DNA of 64,000 bases from WTGU01 sp965242855 (GCA_965242855.1 OZ251509.1:1612001-1676000); one strand, 5' to 3'; positions 35,198 to 45,518 are shown, counted from the stretch's first letter. Made by a program: numbers and translations. Notes: generated by a model not told the origin, from the letters alone.

Positions 35198-36259
35198 ATG
35201 GTCACCTTCGGCTTGTTCTGCCTCATGGGCTACCGGGATCGGGGGACCGCGGTCTCCGAAGTGCTCGGCAACGCGGTGCGTATGGTCCGATGGGCGGAGG
35301 ACGCGGGCTTCGAAGCCGCCTGGTTCGCCGAGCACCATTTCTCCAACTACTGCGTCTGCCCGTCGCCGCTCCTGATGGTCGCCCACTGCGCCGGCAGGAC
35401 CGAGCGGATCAAGCTCGGCCCGGCCGTGATCGTGGTGCCGCTCTATCAACCGGTCCGGCTCGTCGCCGAGATCGGCATGGCGTCGGCGCTCTGCGGCGGC
35501 CGTTTCCTGCTGGGGCTCGGCAGCGGCTACCAGCCGTTCGAGTTCGAGCGCTTCGGCGCCGACCTCGGCGATTCCAAGGCGCGGCTCGAGGAGTTCCTCG
35601 CACTCATGGAGCGCGCCTATGCCGGGGAGACGTTCGCCTTCGACGGCGCCTTCACCTCCCTCCCGGAAACGAGCATCAGCACGCGGCCGCCGGAGGGCGT
35701 CCCGCCGATCTGGATCGCCGGCGATTCGGAGGCCACCCATCGGCTCGCCGCGCGGCGCGACTTCGTCCCGATCATCACCGGCCGCGCCCAGGGGAGCGAC
35801 TATCTGGCCGGGCAACGGGCGCGCATCGATGCGTCCTACGCCGCGGAGGGCGTGGGGCCGGCGCGTGAATTGGGCGTCCTGCGCTTCGCCTGCGTGACGG
35901 AGGGCGACGCGGAAACGCGGGATTTCCTGGTTCATGCCCGGCAACAGATGCGCTTCGCCGCCGCCCTCCGCAACCGCCAGGAGGCGATCGACCGCGGCAT
36001 GTTGATCGAGCGCCCCGTCCCCGGCGAAGCCTCCCTGGACGAGATGGCGGACACCCTGCCGGTGGGCGCCGCGGCCACGGTGGCGACGCGCCTGCTGGCC
36101 GACATCCGCGCTTCCCAGGCCACGCATGTGATGCTGAACGTCCAGGCCACGGGATCGACCATGGAACAGGCGGAACGGACCATCGCCGCCTTCGGCCGCG
36201 ACATCCGGCCCGCGATCGAGCGCGGCCTCGCCGGCGCCGACCGGGCGCGGGACCCTTAG
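35198..36259 (+). CDS. LLM-class flavin-dependent oxidoreductase
   Basis: This bacterial-luciferase-like TIM-barrel oxidoreductase has 353 residues and uses reduced flavin. Landmarks are GFEAAWFAEHHFSNYC, the IKLGPAVIVVPLYQPVRLVAEI strand and GGRFLLGLGSGYQPFEFERFG, all typical of the LLM family. The substrate is unknown; relatives oxidise alkanes, aldehydes, sulfonates and many xenobiotics. The ATG at 35198 is preferred to an upstream start because the family begins with the VTFGLFCLM-type strand. It converges on cobT. Confidence 0.85.
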   Translation: MVTFGLFCLMGYRDRGTAVSEVLGNAVRMVRWAEDAGFEAAWFAEHHFSNYCVCPSPLLMVAHCAGRTERIKLGPAVIVVPLYQPVRLVAEIGMASALCGGRFLLGLGSGYQPFEFERFGADLGDSKARLEEFLALMERAYAGETFAFDGAFTSLPETSISTRPPEGVPPIWIAGDSEATHRLAARRDFVPIITGRAQGSDYLAGQRARIDASYAAEGVGPARELGVLRFACVTEGDAETRDFLVHARQQMRFAAALRNRQEAIDRGMLIERPVPGEASLDEMADTLPVGAAATVATRLLADIRASQATHVMLNVQATGSTMEQAERTIAAFGRDIRPAIERGLAGADRARDP

Positions 36260-36283
36260 GGAGAGCGTTCCCGGTGCGCGGAG

Positions 36284-37327
36284 CTACGGCGTTCGGCGCG
36301 CGGGGCCGCTGACGCCGGCTTCGGCGAAGCTCGCCATGCCGTTGTGAGCCGCTACCGCCAAGCGCACGAGGGCGGCCGCCAGGGCGGCCCCGGAGGCTTC
36401 GCCCAGGCGCATGTCGAGGGCGAGGAGCGGCTCCAGGGCGAGCGCCTCCAGCAGCCTTCCATGCCCCGGCTCGGCCGAGCGATGGGCCGCCTGCGCGTGG
36501 GCGATGCCGTCGCCGCGCAGCCGGGCGACGACGGCGGCGGCGGCGGTACAGACGAAGCCATCGAGCAGCACGGGCACGCGCCGGTGCCGGGCCGCGACCA
36601 CGGCGCCGGCGAGCGCGGCCAGCTCGCGGCCGCCGACGCGGGCGAGCGCCGCGAGCGGGTCGCCCAAGGCGGCGCCGTGGCGCGCCAGCGCCGCGTCGAC
36701 GGCCGCGGCCTTGCGCGCGAGACCCGCCCGGTCCACGCCGGTGCCGGGGCCGACCCACGACGCGCCGGCGCCGCCGAACAACGCCGCCGCCAGCGCCGCC
36801 GCGGCGGTGGTGTTGCCGATCCCCATCTCGCCGAGGCAGAGAAGGTCCGCCCCTTCCCCGACGGCTGCCATGCCGGCGTCGAGCGCCGCGACGCATCCCG
36901 CTTCGTCGAGGGCGGGCGCCGCGGTCATGTCCGCGGTCGGCGCATCGAGAGCAAGCGGCACCACCGTCAAGCGCGCGCCCAGCGCCGCGGCGAGCTGGTT
37001 GATCGCCGCGCCGCCCGCCTCGAAATTGGCCACCATCTGCGCGGTGACGGCCGCCGGATAGGCCGAGACGCCGCGCGCGGCGACGCCGTGATTGCCGGCG
37101 AACACCAGGACGCGGATGCGTTCGACGCGCGGCGGGTGCCGCGCCTGCCAGGCCGCGGCCCACGCGGCGAGCGATTCGAGCCTGCCGAGTGCGCCCGCCG
37201 GCTTGACGAGGCGGGCCTCGCGCTCTTCGGCGCGCGCCGCCGCTTCCTCGTCGGGCCCCGGCATGCGCGCGACTCGCTCGCGGAAGGCGTTCAACGAGCC
37301 GAGCGGTCGGTGGTCAGACATGGCCAT
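36284..37327 (-). CDS. cobT: Nicotinate-nucleotide:dimethylbenzimidazole phosphoribosyltransferase
   Basis: This enzyme makes alpha-ribazole phosphate, the precursor of the lower ligand of cobalamin. The protein has 347 residues, the family's usual length. Landmarks are VFAGNHGVAARGVSAYP, FEAGGAAINQLA, LLCLGEMGIGNTTAAAAL and LLDGFVCTAAAAV. Two ATGs (37327 and 37321) are possible, with no strong ribosome site. The gene is divergent from cobS across a 104-base gap, so the nucleotide-loop assembly genes are grouped here, away from the main cob cluster. Confidence 0.93.
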   Translation of the reverse strand: MAMSDHRPLGSLNAFRERVARMPGPDEEAAARAEEREARLVKPAGALGRLESLAAWAAAWQARHPPRVERIRVLVFAGNHGVAARGVSAYPAAVTAQMVANFEAGGAAINQLAAALGARLTVVPLALDAPTADMTAAPALDEAGCVAALDAGMAAVGEGADLLCLGEMGIGNTTAAAALAAALFGGAGASWVGPGTGVDRAGLARKAAAVDAALARHGAALGDPLAALARVGGRELAALAGAVVAARHRRVPVLLDGFVCTAAAAVVARLRGDGIAHAQAAHRSAEPGHGRLLEALALEPLLALDMRLGEASGAALAAALVRLAVAAHNGMASFAEAGVSGPARRTP

Positions 37328-37431
37328 GTCGCAGAACGGGTCGTCGTGGGAGGGGCGCTTGGCGCGGATGGCAGCGTGGCCTATAAGGCATCGGAAGAGT
37401 GCCGGGGCCGCTCGGTTCGGGCAAGAGGAAC

Positions 37432-38247
37432 ATGCGCGACGACGCCAACGACGAGGAGCCCTGGCGGCGAGCGGCGTCCGGCGCGGCCCGCGCTTGGTGG
37501 AGCGATCTTCGGGCGGCCCTTCGTTTCCTCACCCGCCTTCCTGTGAAGCCAGCGCCCGCGGAGGGCGCGGCGGACGCGGACCGACCGCTCGGGCGGGCCG
37601 TCCGGGCCTTTCCCGTCGTCGGCGGGCTCATCGGGCTGCTCGCCGGCACGGTCTATGCCATTGCCAGCGGCCTGGGCCTGCCGGGCATCGTGGCGGCCGT
37701 GCTCGCCGCGGGCGCCCTCGCGCTGGCCACCGGCGCGCTGCACGAAGACGGCCTGGCCGACATGGCCGACGGCTTCGGCGGCGGCGGCTCGCGCGCGGAA
37801 AAACTCGCGATCATGCGCGACAGCCGCATCGGCGTGTACGGCGTGATTGCCCTCGTCGTCGTGCTCGCGGCGAAGGTCGGCGCGATCGCCGACATCGAGC
37901 GGACAGGCTTGGTCATCGCCGCCATGGTGAGCGCCGCCGCCGCCTCGCGCGCGGCGATGCCGGCGATCGCGCTCTGGATGGAACCGGCGCGGAGCGACGG
38001 CCTCGCAAGCACTGCAGGCCGCCCGCCAGCGTCCCAGGTCTGGACCGGACTGGGAATCGCGCTGGTGCTCTCGGTCGGCCTGCTTGCCTGGAGCGGCCTG
38101 GTCGCCTTCCTCGTCGCCGGCCTGGGCGCCGCCTTCGTCGCCTGGCTTGCCGATCGGCAGGTCGGCGGCCACACCGGCGACGTGCTGGGCGGTGCTCAGC
38201 AGATCGTCGAGGTCCTCTTCCTCCTCGCTCTCGCGGCGCTGCGATGA
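37432..38247 (+). CDS. cobS: Adenosylcobinamide-GDP ribazoletransferase (cobalamin synthase)
   Basis: This integral membrane enzyme joins adenosylcobinamide-GDP and alpha-ribazole to form cobalamin. The chain is 271 residues with several hydrophobic helices. Conserved motifs are RFLTRLPV, TGALHEDGLADMADGFGGG, KLAIMRDSRIGVYG and the C-terminal GGHTGDVLGGAQQIVE. The ATG at 37432 has an AAGAGGA site; a GTG 11 codons upstream is less likely. The last codons overlap the phosphatase gene (ATGA). Confidence 0.93.
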   Translation: MRDDANDEEPWRRAASGAARAWWSDLRAALRFLTRLPVKPAPAEGAADADRPLGRAVRAFPVVGGLIGLLAGTVYAIASGLGLPGIVAAVLAAGALALATGALHEDGLADMADGFGGGGSRAEKLAIMRDSRIGVYGVIALVVVLAAKVGAIADIERTGLVIAAMVSAAAASRAAMPAIALWMEPARSDGLASTAGRPPASQVWTGLGIALVLSVGLLAWSGLVAFLVAGLGAAFVAWLADRQVGGHTGDVLGGAQQIVEVLFLLALAALR

Positions 38248-38891
38248 GCGGAAGCGCCGTCGTCACCCGCTGGTGGTGGGTCCGCCACGCGCCGGTCGTG
38301 AACCACGGCGGTCGCCTTTACGGACAGACCGACCTCTCGGCGGACACCACCGAGCGGAGGCGGTTCGAGGCGCTCGCCCGCGCCCTGCCGGCCGGCGCCG
38401 TCTGGCTCGCGAGCGCGCTCCGGCGTACCCACGAGACCGCGGCCGCGATCGCCGCCGCGCGCGCCGACACGGGGCGAGAGGCGCAGCGCTGGGCCGTCGA
38501 ACCCGACCTCGGGGAGCAGGATTTCGGCGCCTGGCAGGGGCTGACCTGGGGCGAACTCGCCGCGCGGCGGGGCGATCTCGCGCACAAATTCTGGGTGGCG
38601 CCGGCGGACTTCAGGCCGCCGGGGGGCGAGAGCTTCGTCCAGGTGGTCGAACGGGTGACGCCGGTCATAGGCCGCAGGACGGTGCGGCATGAAGGCGGGG
38701 ACATCGTCGCCGTGGCCCATGGCGGCTCGATCCGCGCCGCCCTCGCCTGCGCCCTCGGCCTCGCGCCGGAGCGGGCGCTCGCCTTCAGCATCGACAATCT
38801 CTCGATCACCCGCATCGACCGCGTCGACGGCCCCGCGGCGGGCGGGGCTTGGCGCGTGGTCTCGGTCAACCGGCCGGCGGCCCCGCCTTGA
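38244..38891 (+). CDS. Histidine phosphatase, probable alpha-ribazole phosphatase
   Basis: This histidine phosphatase superfamily member has 215 residues. The catalytic histidine is in WWVRHAPVV, where alanine replaces the glycine of the usual RHG motif, and the second histidine is in IVAVAHGGSIRAAL. DLGEQDFGAWQGLTW is a CobC-like stretch. Its four-base overlap with cobS and its place next to cobT argue for removal of the phosphate from alpha-ribazole phosphate. It is sometimes called cobC, a symbol also used for an unrelated cob enzyme, so none is given. Confidence 0.82.
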   Translation: MSGSAVVTRWWWVRHAPVVNHGGRLYGQTDLSADTTERRRFEALARALPAGAVWLASALRRTHETAAAIAAARADTGREAQRWAVEPDLGEQDFGAWQGLTWGELAARRGDLAHKFWVAPADFRPPGGESFVQVVERVTPVIGRRTVRHEGGDIVAVAHGGSIRAALACALGLAPERALAFSIDNLSITRIDRVDGPAAGGAWRVVSVNRPAAPP

Positions 38892-39029
38892 CCGTCGCGA
38901 CGCCCCCGGTGGTTCCTTCACGAGCCACGCTCCCCTGGGACACAGGCGGCCCCGCCGCCATGCACGCGGGCGGGAGCGCGGATGCCTGGCCGGTTTCCCC
39001 ACATGCAAGGTTCAAGGACAGGACTCATG

Positions 39030-39340
39030 ACTTGAGCGCGCGCGGGGCCATCGGGCTTCGGCATGCCAGCGAGGAAGCGGACGGCGACGATTGCCATGCC
39101 AGCGACGGCGGGGTGCGCCCAGCATTGAGGAAGCTGGCCAAGTACGCGGCGAGGCCGGAGTCGGCGCCCTGCAAGCCATGGTCGACGAGCCACGAATCGA
39201 GGCGGTGGAGCGCACCGGCGCAGACGCGCCGCGTGTTCGGGATGACAGGGCTGATAGAGGGTTGTAAGTGTGTCGGCGCGTCCGCCGCGACGATGGCACG
39301 AGCGGTTTCGTACCAGCCGCCGCGGGCGGCTGTTATGGCT
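39030..39340 (-). pseudogene. Phage-type tyrosine integrase remnant, N-terminal domain
   Basis: A minus-strand frame reads VIPNTRRVCAGALHRLDSWL and GLAAYLASFLNAGRTPPSLA, which fits the N-terminal core-binding domain of tyrosine recombinases. After SLA the homology-like reading continues in another frame as GMAIVAVRFLAGMPKPDG, so a frameshift is present, and no catalytic domain follows. It is a fragment of an integrase gene. The surrounding stretch from 38892 to 39338 contains no other gene that I can support. Confidence 0.5.
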
Positions 39341-39572
39341 ATCGCTTCCTGCGAAGCAATTCTTCGAGCGCCGCGCCCTGGCGCTGGCCGGCCTGGATCA
39401 ATTCGTTGAGCGCGGTCATGGCTTCGGTGTGGCGCTGATCGTCGGCGATGCGCTGCTGCTGCAAGGCGGCGGCCTGCTGGCGGCCGCGGTAGCCGTTGAC
39501 GGCGATCATGGCGACGATGCCGAACCAAATGCCGACGGCGGCGATGAGCGCTGCGACGCTTCCGGTTTCCAC
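39339..39572 (-). CDS. Small membrane protein with coiled coil, phage-like
   Basis: A 77-residue frame starts at a GTG. It has one clear membrane segment (VAALIAAVGIWFGIVAMIAV) followed by a glutamine-rich helix (QQAAALQQQRIADDQRH) likely to form a coiled coil. No ribosome site is obvious. Such proteins are common in prophages, but I do not recognise a family. It lies between the integrase remnant and the XRE-GIY-YIG gene. Confidence 0.5.
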   Translation of the reverse strand: METGSVAALIAAVGIWFGIVAMIAVNGYRGRQQAAALQQQRIADDQRHTEAMTALNELIQAGQRQGAALEELLRRKR

Positions 39573-39609
39573 GGCGGGGCCCTGTCAAGTTATTTTCGAT
39601 AAGACCATA

Positions 39610-39626
39610 TTAGGCCCTGGGCCTAA
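39610..39626 (-). terminator. Hairpin overlapping the end of the XRE-GIY-YIG gene
   Basis: TTAGGCCC and GGGCCTAA flank one base and overlap the TAG stop codon of the gene at 39623. The following minus-strand bases are AT-rich but carry no clean T-run, so termination is possible rather than certain. Confidence 0.4.
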
Positions 39627-40528
39627 TTATGTTGCTTGTTAATTTGAGGGCGTAGCAACCGAATCAGTATGGATTCAATCCTGCTGCATATGTCGGCGTT
39701 GTCGACCTTGATGTATTTTCCATATCTTATCGTTTGGGTATTATACCACTGTCTGGTTGCATGGTCTCTAATTCTTTGTCCTATATCATTCCCTGACATT
39801 CCTACATACACAGCATTTTCATTTTTGTCCGTGAGAACGTAAACACCCATCACACCATCAAGAAGTCTCTTTCTCTCGTCTTGATCGTGTGGAAGAAAAT
39901 CCTCCATGTCTCCTATCATATCCACAGGCTGGTTTTCGCCGCTTGGCTCGACGATCGACGTATTATCGCCTTCGCAATCACCTTCGCCGGGAGGAGGCAC
40001 GCCCAGAGCGTTTGCCAATTTAGCAATAGTTCCTCTCTGGGGGGCGGTATCCCCTCTCTCCGTATTGCTAATGGTTAAGGACGACACCTTGGCCCTATTT
40101 GCCAACTGACCCTGGGTCAGACCCGCTCTGTCCCTCTCTCTACGCAGCCATTGAGCTACTTCACTTTGCGGGCGAAGCGGACCAAGTATCCTCTCCAACT
40201 CCGTTATGCGCGCATCAGGGGGGCCGTTGCGGGTCCAACTGCCTACGGTCGCCGGTGTCACGCCGAGTTCCCTGGCGAGTTGCCCCTGAGTGTATCCCAA
40301 CCTTTCCAGCGCTTCCGCGATCAGACCCGCTCTGTCCCTCTCTCTACTTTGCGGGCGAAGCGGACCAAGTATCCTCTCCAACTCCGTTATGCGCGCATCA
40401 GGGGGGCCGTTGCGGATCCAATTGCCTACCGTCGCCGGTGCCACGCCGAGTTCCTTGGCGAGTTGCGCCTGAGTGTATCCCAACCTTTCCAGCGCTTTCG
40501 CGATCAGCCTTCCGATATTCCCCGGCAT
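39623..40528 (-). CDS. Triple XRE helix-turn-helix protein with C-terminal GIY-YIG nuclease domain
   Basis: This 301-residue protein has four modules. Two almost identical helix-turn-helix units of 61 residues (ALERLGYTQAQLAKELGVAP and ALERLGYTQGQLARELGVTP) are followed by a third, divergent XRE domain (RDRAGLTQGQLANRAKVSSL) and a short linker. A GIY-YIG domain follows from about residue 230: GVYVLTDKNENAVYVGMS, the arginine in IGQRIRDH and a glutamate in SRIESILI. The ATG at 40528 follows GAGGAG; the upstream TTG lies in that site itself. The DNA is clearly more AT-rich than its neighbours, suggesting transfer. It may be an autoregulated DNA-binding nuclease; its biological role is unknown. 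Confidence 0.82.
   Translation of the reverse strand: MPGNIGRLIAKALERLGYTQAQLAKELGVAPATVGNWIRNGPPDARITELERILGPLRPQSRERDRAGLIAEALERLGYTQGQLARELGVTPATVGSWTRNGPPDARITELERILGPLRPQSEVAQWLRRERDRAGLTQGQLANRAKVSSLTISNTERGDTAPQRGTIAKLANALGVPPPGEGDCEGDNTSIVEPSGENQPVDMIGDMEDFLPHDQDERKRLLDGVMGVYVLTDKNENAVYVGMSGNDIGQRIRDHATRQWYNTQTIRYGKYIKVDNADICSRIESILIRLLRPQINKQHN
40163..40510. repeat. 183-base tandem duplication inside the XRE gene
   Basis: Two copies in direct order begin at the ACTTTGCGGG motif at 40163 and 40346. They differ at only a few bases, each encodes one 61-residue helix-turn-helix unit, and the reading frame is kept. The near identity points to a recent duplication. Confidence 0.85.
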
Positions 40529-40573
40529 GGCTTTCGTTCTCCTCAAGTGTCAGTTGAGTCCACCATCCTCATA

Positions 40574-40590
40574 TGGGCTTGTCAAGCCCA
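40574..40590 (-). promoter_or_regulatory. Palindromic operator containing a TTGACA box
   Basis: TGGGCTTG and CAAGCCCA flank one base, 45 bases before the XRE-GIY-YIG start. On the minus strand the palindrome centre reads TTGACA, a consensus -35 box; a weak -10 (TGGACT) lies 17 bases on. An operator over the -35 box is the usual design for self-repression by an XRE-type protein. Confidence 0.5.
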
Positions 40591-40599
40591 ATCTACTGC

Positions 40600-42942
<2,343 letters not shown>

Positions 42943-42944
42943 CG

Positions 42945-43271
42945 CTACTCCTTCTCCATCGTGCATTGCAGCGGATGCTCGTTGCGGCGCGCGAAATCGG
43001 TCACCTGGCCGACCTTGGTCTCGGCGACCTCGTAGGAATAGACGCCGCAGACGCCGACTCCCCGGCGGTGGACGTGGAGCATGACCGTGGTCGCCCGCTG
43101 CTCGTCCATGCCGAAGAAGCGCATCAGGACGACGACCACGAACTCCATGGGCGTGTAGTCGTCGTTCAGCAGCAAGACCTTGTACATGGACGGCTTTCGG
43201 GTCTCGCTGCGGGGCTTGTCGATGACCCCGGTCTGGCCGTCCGGCCTGTTGGCGATCCGTCGATCGGGCAT
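42945..43271 (-). CDS. clpS: ATP-dependent Clp protease adaptor ClpS
   Basis: This adaptor recognises N-end-rule substrates and delivers them to ClpA. It has 108 residues with an unstructured N-terminus, YKVLLLNDDYTPMEFVVVVL (substrate pocket with the paired aspartates), VMLHVHRRGVGVCGVY, and SYEVAETKVGQVTDFAR. It precedes clpA by two bases on the same strand, the usual pairing. Confidence 0.96.
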   Translation of the reverse strand: MPDRRIANRPDGQTGVIDKPRSETRKPSMYKVLLLNDDYTPMEFVVVVLMRFFGMDEQRATTVMLHVHRRGVGVCGVYSYEVAETKVGQVTDFARRNEHPLQCTMEKE

Positions 43272-43386
43272 CCGCGCGCCGAGCCTCGCTCACTGGGCCT
43301 GCTCACGGCGTCACTATAGCACGGCCCGCCGCTGGCCGCCTTCGTCAGGACGGGTCCTCCGGCTCCGAGACGGGCACCGGGCGGCT

Positions 43387-43860
43387 TCAGTCGAAATTCT
43401 GGGTGTAGGTAAAATTGAAGGCGGCGTTCTCCCCCTTTGACAACGCGGCGATGTAGAGATCGAGATCGGTGGTGATCAGCGGTTTTTCTTCTGAAACAGC
43501 CTCCAGCAACGCGGCATCGGTCAGCCCGAGCCGTGGGAACGCGGCGTTGCGCGCGGCTTCCGCGCTCGCGACGACGACCTCCTCGCTCCCTTCGATGACG
43601 AGACGGAGCCTGTCGAGAAATCGGCGGTCGTCGTTCCGGGATTCCAGCAGGTTGGATGCTTCCGTCAACGTGTTCGGCGTGACGAGGACGCGCTCCAACG
43701 TGTCGATCACCTTCAACAGGCGATCGTAGTCCTCCGGCGCGAAGCGTCGCGCGCGGCGGTGTGCGCCGACCTGCCGGCGATCCACCGATCCGACGACGAG
43801 AAGAACGAGAAGATTCGCGTCGATGAACGCTTCGGCGGCGGGCTTCGGGCCCGCCGTCAC
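43387..43860 (-). CDS. PIN-like domain protein
   Basis: This 157-residue protein has the acidic pattern of PIN nucleases: FIDANLLVLLVVG (Asp), VTPNTLTEASNLL (Glu), LGLTDAALLEA (Asp) and LITTDLDLYIAAL (Asp). It is longer than VapC, with an insert after the first strand, and could be a toxin or a house-keeping RNase. The GTG start at 43860 overlaps the stop of the small gene before it by four bases, so the two form a coupled pair. Confidence 0.75.
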   Translation of the reverse strand: MTAGPKPAAEAFIDANLLVLLVVGSVDRRQVGAHRRARRFAPEDYDRLLKVIDTLERVLVTPNTLTEASNLLESRNDDRRFLDRLRLVIEGSEEVVVASAEAARNAAFPRLGLTDAALLEAVSEEKPLITTDLDLYIAALSKGENAAFNFTYTQNFD

Positions 43861-44153
43861 GCCGCCGGCTCGCGATGGGTCAGGGACACGACCCGACCGG
43901 TGCGGTCCTCGATCCGCACGACCTTGAACGAACGCCGTTTCCATTCCGGGAACTCGCCCGCGGAGGCCGCGGACATGACATCCGCGAAGCTCTTCAAACG
44001 ATCCCACGGCCGGTTGAAGCCGACGGTCACCTTCCAGACCTTCGCCTCGTCATCGAACACGACTTCCTCGAGGCCCACGTCGGCGAGGTCTTCGCCTGCG
44101 AAGATATCCGTGACGTATTCCTTCGCCGTCGCCACGGCTTGCTTCACGTCCAT
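43857..44153 (-). CDS. Small protein coupled to PIN-like gene
   Basis: This 98-residue protein has an N-terminal helix (MDVKQAVATAKEYVTDIFAGE) followed by beta strands (EEVVFDDEAKVWKVTVGFNR and RRSFKVVRIEDRTGRVVSL). I do not recognise the family. Two starts are possible: ATG 44153 with a GGAG site six bases before, chosen here, or ATG 44171. Its overlap with the PIN-like gene suggests an antitoxin or partner, but no DNA-binding motif is evident. Confidence 0.65.
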   Translation of the reverse strand: MDVKQAVATAKEYVTDIFAGEDLADVGLEEVVFDDEAKVWKVTVGFNRPWDRLKSFADVMSAASAGEFPEWKRRSFKVVRIEDRTGRVVSLTHREPAA

Positions 44154-44191
44154 CCGGCGCTCCACATGCATCGCCCCGTGTCTCCGTGTGA

Positions 44192-44614
44192 TCAGCCGAC
44201 GATGTCGGTTTCCGCGAAGAAGAACGCGATCTCCGCGGCGGCGGTCTCGGGGGAATCCGAGCCGTGCACGGAATTGGCCTCGACCGACTCGCCGAAATCC
44301 TTGCGGATGGTGCCTTCGGCGGCGTTGGCCGGGTTGGTCGCGCCCATGACCGCGCGATTGACGGCGATCGCGTTCTCGCCCTCGAGCACCTGGACCACCA
44401 CCGGGCCGGAGACCATGTAGGCGCACAGGTCCTCATAGAACGACCGCTCCGCGTGCACCGCGTAGAAGGCCCTGGCCTGTTCCGGCGTCAGCCGCGTGCG
44501 GCGCTGGGCGACGATGGCCAGCCCCGCCTCCTCGAAGCGCTTGTTGATCGCGCCCGTCAGGTTGCGCCGGGTGGCGTCGGGCTTGATGATGGAAAGGGTG
44601 CGCTCGCTCGCCAT
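44192..44614 (-). CDS. ndk: Nucleoside diphosphate kinase
   Basis: This enzyme transfers the gamma phosphate between nucleoside triphosphates and diphosphates. The 140-residue chain matches the family throughout: RTLSIIKPDATRRNL, FYAVHAERSFYEDL, GPVVVQVLEGENAI, VMGATNPANAAEGTIRKDFG, and the catalytic histidine in NSVHGSDSPETA. The ATG at 44614 follows a GGGGGAG site. Confidence 0.97.
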   Translation of the reverse strand: MASERTLSIIKPDATRRNLTGAINKRFEEAGLAIVAQRRTRLTPEQARAFYAVHAERSFYEDLCAYMVSGPVVVQVLEGENAIAVNRAVMGATNPANAAEGTIRKDFGESVEANSVHGSDSPETAAAEIAFFFAETDIVG

Positions 44615-44737
44615 GGGTTCTCCCCCGTGAGTGACGGCGCGCCGTTATAGAGAGTCCCCGCCCGCCCGGCAACGCCGCCGGGCCGCGCGTCCGCCCGCCG
44701 CCGACCGTTCATGTTCATGGAGCTTCCGGAAATCGAC

Positions 44738-44752
44738 AGGGGCTTCGCCCCT
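44738..44752. terminator. Stem-loop between ndk and the FGE-like gene
   Basis: AGGGGC-TTC-GCCCCT forms a six-base-pair stem in the 183-base gap between the end of the FGE-like gene and the ndk start. No T-run follows on either strand, so its termination strength is doubtful. No other feature is seen in this gap. Confidence 0.3.
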
Positions 44753-44797
44753 GGACCCCGGAGGTGAGGAGGTAACGATTCACGAGATAAGCGCGCG

Positions 44798-45499
44798 CTA
44801 CCGCGCGAGCGTCCGGGAAACACGGAAGCCGATGCTGTCGTAGCGGCCCCCGGCGTCGAACCAGACGCGGTAGGCGGCGCGCCGGTTCCCCGGACAGAAG
44901 CCCCAGGAGCCGCCGCGCAAAACCCGCCGGCCGCAATCTCCCGACTCCCACGCGCTCCCGTCCTCAGGCGCGCCTGCGTAGCTGCCGTTCCAACAGTCCT
45001 CCACCCACTCCCGTACATTCCCGTGCATGTCGTGCAATCCGAAACCGTTGGCACCGAAACTCCCCACCGGAGCAGTGTGGTCCCAGCTGTCTCCGCACGT
45101 GTCATTGTTGCAATTCGCCCGGTTCCGCCCGATGTCGTCCCCCCAGTGGTAGCGCGTCGTCGTCCCCGCACGCGCCGCGTACTCCCACTCCGCCTCGCTC
45201 AACAAGCGGTACTCCTCCCCCGTCTTCCGGCTCAGCCAAGCCACATATGCCTGTGCATCCCTCCAACTCACCTCGATCACCGGCCTGCTGCCACGGCCCC
45301 AGCCACGATCGTCGGGACGGTATTCGCCGCAACCGCCGCCGCTTACGCAGGCGTCCCACTCCTCGAACGTCACCTCGTACACGCCCACCGCGAAGGGTTC
45401 CGCGATCATCATCCAGTGCATCGAGCCTTCGTCGTCGTCTCGACCCTCCTCCGACGGCGGCGAACCCATCATGAATTCTCCCGCCGGCACCACCGCCAT
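44798..45499 (-). CDS. Formylglycine-generating-enzyme domain protein (3' part)
   Basis: This 233-residue FGE-sulfatase domain is related to SUMF1, EgtB and serine/threonine-kinase-associated domains. Motifs include VVPAGEFMMGSPPSEEGR, LLSEAEWEYAARAGTTTRY, GLHDMHGNVREWVEDCW and RRVLRGGSWGFCPGNRRAAYR. The frame extends upstream of the listed ATG as CFRDCDVCPEM, the natural lead-in of such proteins, and does not contain a start there. It is therefore probably the second half of a gene whose first half is the SEL1-like frame at 45519-45902, broken by a frameshift. True formylglycine synthesis is not assured. Confidence 0.78.
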   Translation of the reverse strand: MAVVPAGEFMMGSPPSEEGRDDDEGSMHWMMIAEPFAVGVYEVTFEEWDACVSGGGCGEYRPDDRGWGRGSRPVIEVSWRDAQAYVAWLSRKTGEEYRLLSEAEWEYAARAGTTTRYHWGDDIGRNRANCNNDTCGDSWDHTAPVGSFGANGFGLHDMHGNVREWVEDCWNGSYAGAPEDGSAWESGDCGRRVLRGGSWGFCPGNRRAAYRVWFDAGGRYDSIGFRVSRTLAR

Positions 45500-45518
45500 C
45501 TCGGGGCATACGTCGCAA

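Noticed and set aside
37328..37431. Second cobalamin riboswitch between cobT and cobS
   Set aside because: The gap is too short and lacks the B12 box and the conserved CCCCCGCAACTGTG-type segment.
40163..40510. CRISPR-like repeats
   Set aside because: The repeated unit is a coding duplication of 183 bases with no spacers; no array is seen anywhere in the window.
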